Made by a program: the position numbers and the translations under genes
Part shown: positions 20,789 through 25,753 of the stretch, piece after piece
Layout: every line of letters starts with the position of its first letter
Numbering within the stretch: position 1 is the first letter of the stretch
The notes under the pieces: generated by a model
What the model saw: only the letters and a program-made list of their open reading frames with translations
Told to the model about the DNA's origin: nothing
Database searches by the model: none
Source: a virus
IMG/VR virus record: IMGVR_UViG_3300034071_000067
Span: 1 to 25,753 of that record
Reading direction: 5' to 3' (one strand)
DNA: 25,753 bases

Positions 20789-21727
20789 ATGATAAACTCA
20801 GTAAGAAATACGGTATTATCTGTACTGAATAAAAATAATTACGGATATATTTCACCTTCTGATTTTAATTTGTATGCACAAAATGCACAGATGGAAATCT
20901 TTGAAGAATATTTTAGCAGTTATAATGCTGTTATTAATGCAGAAAATGCTCGTACATCGGGTGTTGATTATGCAGATATGGAGCAGCCGATTGCTGAAAC
21001 AATGGAATCTTTTTTACGCACAGATTATTTATCAAAAATTGCAGGCAATAGATTTTCGGTACCTACACCTACTACAACCGGATATTATTCGTATTTTTTA
21101 TTAGACTTGCAGTGCAAGCCTGTAACATTAAAAACAGGAACTAATACCTCTGTTGTAAGCAATCAATTAGTTGATAGCACAGCTACATTTACAACAGATG
21201 ATATTGTAGCAGGAGATGTGGTTACCAATCTTACAACAGGCTTAGTTTCTACAGTTGTATCGGTAGTTAGCAATACAGTGATTTTATTGGATTCAAATAT
21301 ATTTTTAGCATCAGGTAATTCATATGGTGTTTTTTCTTCTTCAACCATTGTACAAATAGAAAAGGTTGTTAACTCAAAAATTGTTCTTTTGAATAACTCA
21401 AATTTAACACCTCCTTCAAATGAGTATCCTGCTTATGCATTGCAGGGAACTGAGATAACTGTTTATCCTAATACAATAAGCAATAAGGGTCAGGTTCAAG
21501 CTACTTATTTTAGATTTCCTAAAGTTCCTAAATGGACGTATATTACGTTGTCTAACGGAGAACCTGTATTTGACCAATCACAAAATGATTATCAAGATTT
21601 CGAGTTGCCTAATGAAGATGAATATAAATTGGTAACAAGGATTCTTCAATATTGCGGTGTATCTATACGTGAAACTGAAGTTACTCAATTTAGTATGGCT
21701 CAAGAACAACAAGAAAAAAACCCATAA
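20789..21727 (+). CDS. Connector/ring protein 1, 312 aa
   Basis: The N-terminal helical part (NTVLSVLNKNNYGYISPSDF, then NLYAQNAQMEIFEEYFSSYN) and the C-terminal part (FELPNEDEYKLVTRILQYCG then VSIRETEVTQFSMAQEQQEK) match the pattern of head-tail connector (ring) proteins in crAss-like and related podoviruses, which have a Gyi.p.dFN...q.AQ.e.f motif. Residues about 120-182 carry a beta module (TTDDIVAGDVVTNLTTGLVS, then NTVILLDSNIFLASGNSYGV) like that of the 163-aa structural protein at 1388. It should sit below the portal. The gene starts its own operon after a terminator/promoter junction. Confidence 0.75.
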   Translation: MINSVRNTVLSVLNKNNYGYISPSDFNLYAQNAQMEIFEEYFSSYNAVINAENARTSGVDYADMEQPIAETMESFLRTDYLSKIAGNRFSVPTPTTTGYYSYFLLDLQCKPVTLKTGTNTSVVSNQLVDSTATFTTDDIVAGDVVTNLTTGLVSTVVSVVSNTVILLDSNIFLASGNSYGVFSSSTIVQIEKVVNSKIVLLNNSNLTPPSNEYPAYALQGTEITVYPNTISNKGQVQATYFRFPKVPKWTYITLSNGEPVFDQSQNDYQDFELPNEDEYKLVTRILQYCGVSIRETEVTQFSMAQEQQEKNP

Positions 21728-21738
21728 AAACATAAGAT

Positions 21739-22662
21739 ATGGCATATATATCACAATATCAATACTACGAAAATGGAGGTGTTGTACCCGAGGATGTAAA
21801 TTGGGGGTCATATCAATATGTAAGTTTGACTGACATCGTGAACAACTTTTTATTAATGTACTCAGGGAATCACTCATTAGTGAACAATGAGGAGCGTTAT
21901 AAAGTATTGTTCCACGCAAAGCGTGCTATTCAAGAATTAAACTACGATGCATTTAAAGAGATAAAAATATTAGAGTTAACAGTTCCGGATATGCTGAGGT
22001 TTATTTTACCTTCAGACTACGTGAATTGGGTTCGTATTTCATTGTATAAAGATGGATGGTTACGTCCATTGTCTGAGAATATTCAGACGCTTTCATCTAA
22101 GGCTTATCTTCAGGATAATACCGGGCGAATTTTGTTTGACCAATATGGTAATGCATTGTCTCCTCAGTATTCAAACATTGACTTTGACCGATTGACTAAG
22201 ACCAAAAAAAGTATTTACTTAAATCAAGGGAATCAATACAATGGTCAATTAGGTTGGAATTATGATGGTATGTGGTACTTTGACTACAACATAGGTACAG
22301 CTTATGGTCTAAACACAGAAACAGCAAATTTTAATCCTACGTTCAATATAGACAGAAAGGGCGGTGTAATTAACTTTGATTCGTCAATGTCAGGACAGTC
22401 TTGTATTCTTGAATATGTGTCTGATGGTATGGAGGGTGGAGATAATTCATTGATTACTGTCAACAAATTATTTGAAAAATATATTTATGCCTCTATTCAA
22501 TATGACATTTTAAATTCTAAATTAGGTGTACAAGAATATATTATTGCTCGTGCTCGAAAAGAAAGAAGTGCATTATTAAGAAACGCAAAAATCAGAATTA
22601 GTAATATTCACCCCGGCAGACTCTTAATGAACATGAGAGGAATGGATAAGCAAATAAAATAA
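21739..22662 (+). CDS. Connector/ring protein 2 (head-tail adaptor), 307 aa
   Basis: Residues 50-105 (ERYKVLFHAKRAIQELNYDA, FKEIKILELTVPDMLRFILP, SDYVNWVRISLYKDG) match the adaptor signature of crAss-like and P22-like short-tailed phages (r...kaRraIqELnyDaf..ik..El.v......LP.DyVn.vrIS). The second half is beta-rich with Tyr/Asn-rich loops. The C-terminus (ARARKERSALLRNAKIRISN then IHPGRLLMNMRGMDKQIK) is basic and matches the usual ending of this family. It follows connector protein 1 by 11 bases and is one base ahead of the muzzle gene, giving the canonical ring-ring-muzzle order. Confidence 0.8.
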   Translation: MAYISQYQYYENGGVVPEDVNWGSYQYVSLTDIVNNFLLMYSGNHSLVNNEERYKVLFHAKRAIQELNYDAFKEIKILELTVPDMLRFILPSDYVNWVRISLYKDGWLRPLSENIQTLSSKAYLQDNTGRILFDQYGNALSPQYSNIDFDRLTKTKKSIYLNQGNQYNGQLGWNYDGMWYFDYNIGTAYGLNTETANFNPTFNIDRKGGVINFDSSMSGQSCILEYVSDGMEGGDNSLITVNKLFEKYIYASIQYDILNSKLGVQEYIIARARKERSALLRNAKIRISNIHPGRLLMNMRGMDKQIK

Positions 22663-22663
22663 A

Positions 22664-25600
22664 ATGGCGAATTTTACAAGAAATTTTATAGCAGGTAGGA
22701 TGAATAAAGTCGTTGACCAACGGCTTCTTCCTGAAGGTGAATATGTAGACGCTATGAATATCAGAATGGGTTCAACTGAAAATTCTGAAGTTGGAGTCAT
22801 TGAAAATACTAAAGGTAATCTTCCCCTTACATCTTTGTCATATATTGATGGAACGCCATTAAGTAGTGAGGCAAGGTGTATTGGAGCAATCCAAGATGGT
22901 GTTAATGATACTTTGTATTGGCTTGTTCACGACCCAAATTTTCCTGTAGGTGCTACAGGTAAACTTGATTTAATAGTTTCTTACAACATCTTTTCAAATA
23001 CACTTACGTATCATGTTATAAGCATAGATGATGGGGGTGGTGTAAATACTACACTTAACTTTAATCCAAGCTATTTAGTTACCGGTATTGATATTCTTAA
23101 TGATTTGTTTTTCTTTACCGATGACTACAATGCTCCAAGGTTTATTAATACAGGAAGAAACTATCCAAACCCGATTGCAAACATAGACCAAGTCAGTGCT
23201 GAGTCTTTACTTGTTATAAAGAAACCACCGGTAGAATCACCGGGTGTAGAACCGTTTGTGACTAATGGTCAGGAGAACTTTTTAAATACACGATTTATTT
23301 GTTTTGCTTATAGGTATAAGTATATAGATGGAGAGTATAGTGCCACATCTCAGTGGTCCCAACCTGCATTTGTTCCAAATCCTTTTAGTTTTAGCATTGA
23401 TAGCTTTTTGAATGAGGGTATGACTAATTTTTGCAACTCTGCAAGAATCACATACAACTCAGGAAGTTCTCTTGTAGTTGGTATAGACCTTCTTTTTAAG
23501 AAAGCAGATGGTAACATCATCAAAGTTATTGAGAAACTTGACAAGGCTAATTTAGGTCTTGCTAATAACACAGACTATCAGTACACATTTACAAACAGTA
23601 AAATATTTACAATCTTATCTGAGGCTGAATTATTAAGACTGTATGACAATGTGCCTCGATTTGCAAAGGCTCAAACAATAATGGGCAACAGGTTGATGTA
23701 TGGAAACTATGTTGAAGGATATGACTTGCTTGATGAAAATGGTGTTCCTATAAAGTTTGAATATACAACTTCTTTGGTGTCTGAACCTATAGGAAATTCA
23801 TCTATTGATGATGGACTCTCTAATGGTAACTATTCCATTAATGGAGCAGTAACTGTTACTAATGCTACAGTTACGTTTGATTTAGCAGGAAAAAGTTTAG
23901 TAGCAGGTTCTGCAATTAATTTAGATGTAACCATAGAGCATTCTCAGTTTTCAGGAGAGGTGCCATATCCAACTGAAGAAACAGGTACAGTTAGATTGAA
24001 TTTTGCATTTTTCTTATCAACCACATACAACTCTGTGTATGCATTAGCTACAAGCATAGAGTTTCAAAATGCAATTGGCGATATAGCAAACATTGAACCG
24101 GTTGCTAATGCGTGTAATGGTATAACCTTTACTGATGCGTTTAACTGTGCCATACCAAATAACTTAGATGCTTATATTAAAAATGGCAGCGGTATTAGTG
24201 CGGTTGGTCAACCAATAGGTATTATTACAAGTCCGGGAAGCAGTGAAATTGGATTGCAGTTTCCTGCAATGAGATATGTTGATAACACAACTACTCCAAC
24301 TCAAACATTCTATGAATACTATCAGGTTGCTTTTGCCGATGCTACCTTTCAAGAAATAGCAAATCCTCAAAGTCTACATAGCAATCGTGACTACGAGATT
24401 GGTATTGTTTACATGGATGAGTTTAATAGAGCAACAACCGCATTGGTTAGTCCTAATAATACTGAGCATATACCATGTGGATTTTCTGCATTTAAAAACT
24501 CTATTCAAGTAACTATACCACCTACTCAGTTGCCTCCGGCTTGGGCGACAAGATATAAGTTTGTAATAAAGCCTGATGAAGAGAATTACGAGACAATTTA
24601 TGTAAGTATTTTCTTTGAAGACCCTTTAACAAATAATGCATATTTTTTACTTGAGGGTGAGAATGCACGTAAGATTGAGGTAGGTGATAGATTAATTGTA
24701 AAAGCTGATTCAAGTGGTCCTACTACATCTTGTGTGTATGCTACTGTGCTTGAGAAATCTTCTCAGAGTTCAGACTTTATTGAAATACCAAGTGAATTAG
24801 ACCCGTCTGTTTTTATTCCAATTCCTGCCGGAGTTTATATGAAAATTAATCCTAACAGTTTTAATATTGTTCAGGACCAACAAGCTATTATAGCACCCGG
24901 AAAAATATCTGAAAGGTCTCCTAAGGGAGGAACCTATCCTATTCTATACTATCCTATGAATACTGCTCAAACAGCAGGATTTGACCCATTAAACCCTACT
25001 TGGGAATTTTCAGATTATGATGTTCCTGCAGGTAGTCGAATACTTCTTTCTATTAAGCAATGGAGAGATGGTGTTGGTAGTCTTTGTGAAGAAAGAAGAA
25101 ATACATTAGAGAGAACTATTATTTCCGGAAACTCATACGATAATATGTATGATTGGTTTATTGGTGAAAATGTACAGCAGTTTTTAAATGATGGAATAAG
25201 ATATGCAGGAGGAGGAGATTGTATTCCTGAAAATGAATTTGTAACAACAATAACTAATACTATAGACGACATACCAACTGCTTTATGTACTAATTATTAT
25301 AGATTTATTAGAAATACAGTTACTAATCAGCTTGAGTTGATGGTTACCGGTACATTGCCATGTACAGGTCTTTTCCAACCTAATGCTCGTGCATCAAACG
25401 TAGAGGTTAATATCACTGTATTCCGTTCAGATAAAACAATAATATTTGAGACACTTCCATCAGATGCTTTACCTGATGTATTCTTTGAGAATGAAATGTC
25501 ATTTGCAATTACAAATGGAAACCACATGGGCAATATCCAAAACCAAGATATTGCATTAGGATTGCCGGCTATTGTAGATACAAAGTTTTTCAATTGTTTT

Positions 25601-25753
25601 GCATTTGGCAATGGAGCAGAGAGTTATAAAATAAGAGACTCAATTGTAGGCAATTCTTTCAATCTTGGTAATAGAGTAACAAGCGTATCTGCTCAGGACT
25701 ATAAAGAGGCTGATAGATTCTCTGACATTACATATAGTGGCGTGTACAGTGCT
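22664..25753 (+). CDS. Tail muzzle / stabilization protein, partial (1030 codons, 3' end missing)
   Basis: The frame opens at the ATG at 22664 and has no stop through the last base, so the C-terminus lies outside. The start MANFTRNFIAGRMNKVVDQR, then LLPEGEYVDAMNIRMGSTEN and GVIENTKGN, is the hallmark of the stabilization (muzzle) protein of crAss-like and Cellulophaga podoviruses, distantly related to P22 gp10-type tail accessory factors. Further family blocks are YRYKYIDGEYSATSQWSQPA, ELLRLYDNVPRFAKAQTIMG then NRLMYGNYVEGYDL, and FNCFAFGNGAESYKIRDSIV near the window end, followed by DRFSDITYSGVYSA. In crAss-like phages the protein forms the tail's distal muzzle and stabilises DNA-filled heads. 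Confidence 0.85.
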   Translation, partial: MANFTRNFIAGRMNKVVDQRLLPEGEYVDAMNIRMGSTENSEVGVIENTKGNLPLTSLSYIDGTPLSSEARCIGAIQDGVNDTLYWLVHDPNFPVGATGKLDLIVSYNIFSNTLTYHVISIDDGGGVNTTLNFNPSYLVTGIDILNDLFFFTDDYNAPRFINTGRNYPNPIANIDQVSAESLLVIKKPPVESPGVEPFVTNGQENFLNTRFICFAYRYKYIDGEYSATSQWSQPAFVPNPFSFSIDSFLNEGMTNFCNSARITYNSGSSLVVGIDLLFKKADGNIIKVIEKLDKANLGLANNTDYQYTFTNSKIFTILSEAELLRLYDNVPRFAKAQTIMGNRLMYGNYVEGYDLLDENGVPIKFEYTTSLVSEPIGNSSIDDGLSNGNYSINGAVTVTNATVTFDLAGKSLVAGSAINLDVTIEHSQFSGEVPYPTEETGTVRLNFAFFLSTTYNSVYALATSIEFQNAIGDIANIEPVANACNGITFTDAFNCAIPNNLDAYIKNGSGISAVGQPIGIITSPGSSEIGLQFPAMRYVDNTTTPTQTFYEYYQVAFADATFQEIANPQSLHSNRDYEIGIVYMDEFNRATTALVSPNNTEHIPCGFSAFKNSIQVTIPPTQLPPAWATRYKFVIKPDEENYETIYVSIFFEDPLTNNAYFLLEGENARKIEVGDRLIVKADSSGPTTSCVYATVLEKSSQSSDFIEIPSELDPSVFIPIPAGVYMKINPNSFNIVQDQQAIIAPGKISERSPKGGTYPILYYPMNTAQTAGFDPLNPTWEFSDYDVPAGSRILLSIKQWRDGVGSLCEERRNTLERTIISGNSYDNMYDWFIGENVQQFLNDGIRYAGGGDCIPENEFVTTITNTIDDIPTALCTNYYRFIRNTVTNQLELMVTGTLPCTGLFQPNARASNVEVNITVFRSDKTIIFETLPSDALPDVFFENEMSFAITNGNHMGNIQNQDIALGLPAIVDTKFFNCFAFGNGAESYKIRDSIVGNSFNLGNRVTSVSAQDYKEADRFSDITYSGVYSA

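Noticed and set aside
20874-21104. 76-aa open frame on the + strand within connector protein 1
   Set aside because: A shadow frame with unusual Met/Leu/Ile-rich composition, no leader, wholly inside a well-supported gene.
1-25753. tRNA genes, integrase or repressor indicating a prophage
   Set aside because: None was recognised in any frame or intergenic gap; the gaps are under 100 bases and hold only promoters, leaders and two terminators.

Overview
The window looks like part of a tailed, podovirus-type phage genome that infects a member of the Bacteroidota. Every supported gene is on the + strand and the genes are tightly packed, many with ATGA or TAATG stop/start overlaps. The DNA is AT-rich. 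Start codons sit behind A/T-rich leaders, mostly without Shine-Dalgarno sequences. The few promoter-like sites match the Bacteroidota -7 box (TAnnTTTG). The terminase, portal, capsid, connector and tail-muzzle proteins point to a short-tailed virus. The connector and muzzle genes at the right end resemble those of crAss-like (Crassvirales) and Cellulophaga podoviruses. That placement rests on recalled family patterns and was not searched. I see no integrase, repressor, tRNA, CRISPR array or insertion sequence.

Layout. (1) 33-2306: a run of small, mostly lysine-rich proteins. They include a Cys-rich FRARH-type protein, an EF-hand-loop miniprotein and a DUF5872-like protein, plus a beta-rich 163-aa structural protein. 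(2) 1885-4815: an envelope/lysis block of overlapping genes. It holds a coiled-coil membrane protein, a holin candidate starting at TTG, a membrane protein resembling the four-helix sensor domain of chemoreceptors, a secreted outer-membrane beta-barrel candidate, a second holin candidate, an M15 peptidase endolysin, and a lipoprotein with a C-terminal membrane segment that fits a unimolecular spanin. (3) 4859-10655: adhesion genes. A mini-fibre and a 1661-aa fibre share their N-terminal module, and the large fibre ends in a peptidase S74 intramolecular chaperone. (4) 10690-12626: accessory morphogenesis genes, including a double GroES-like protein, a 2-oxoglutarate/Fe(II) oxygenase and a small-terminase candidate. 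(5) 12601-18441: large terminase with a lambda-type deviant Walker A, portal, and scaffold-like protein. (6) 18464-25753: major capsid protein, a strong terminator, a head-associated protein, a second terminator overlapping a promoter, two connector/ring proteins, and the first 1030 codons of the muzzle (stabilization) protein, which runs off the window.

How it works together. Late expression appears to be driven from about four promoter-leader units (near 4830, 10661, 17304 and 20767). Three of them carry a repeated AT-rich 5' leader. The terminator directly after the capsid gene would let capsid mRNA be made in excess. The most unusual part is the envelope block at 1885-4815, where a standard holin-endolysin-spanin cassette is interleaved with a chemoreceptor-like sensor domain and a secreted barrel.
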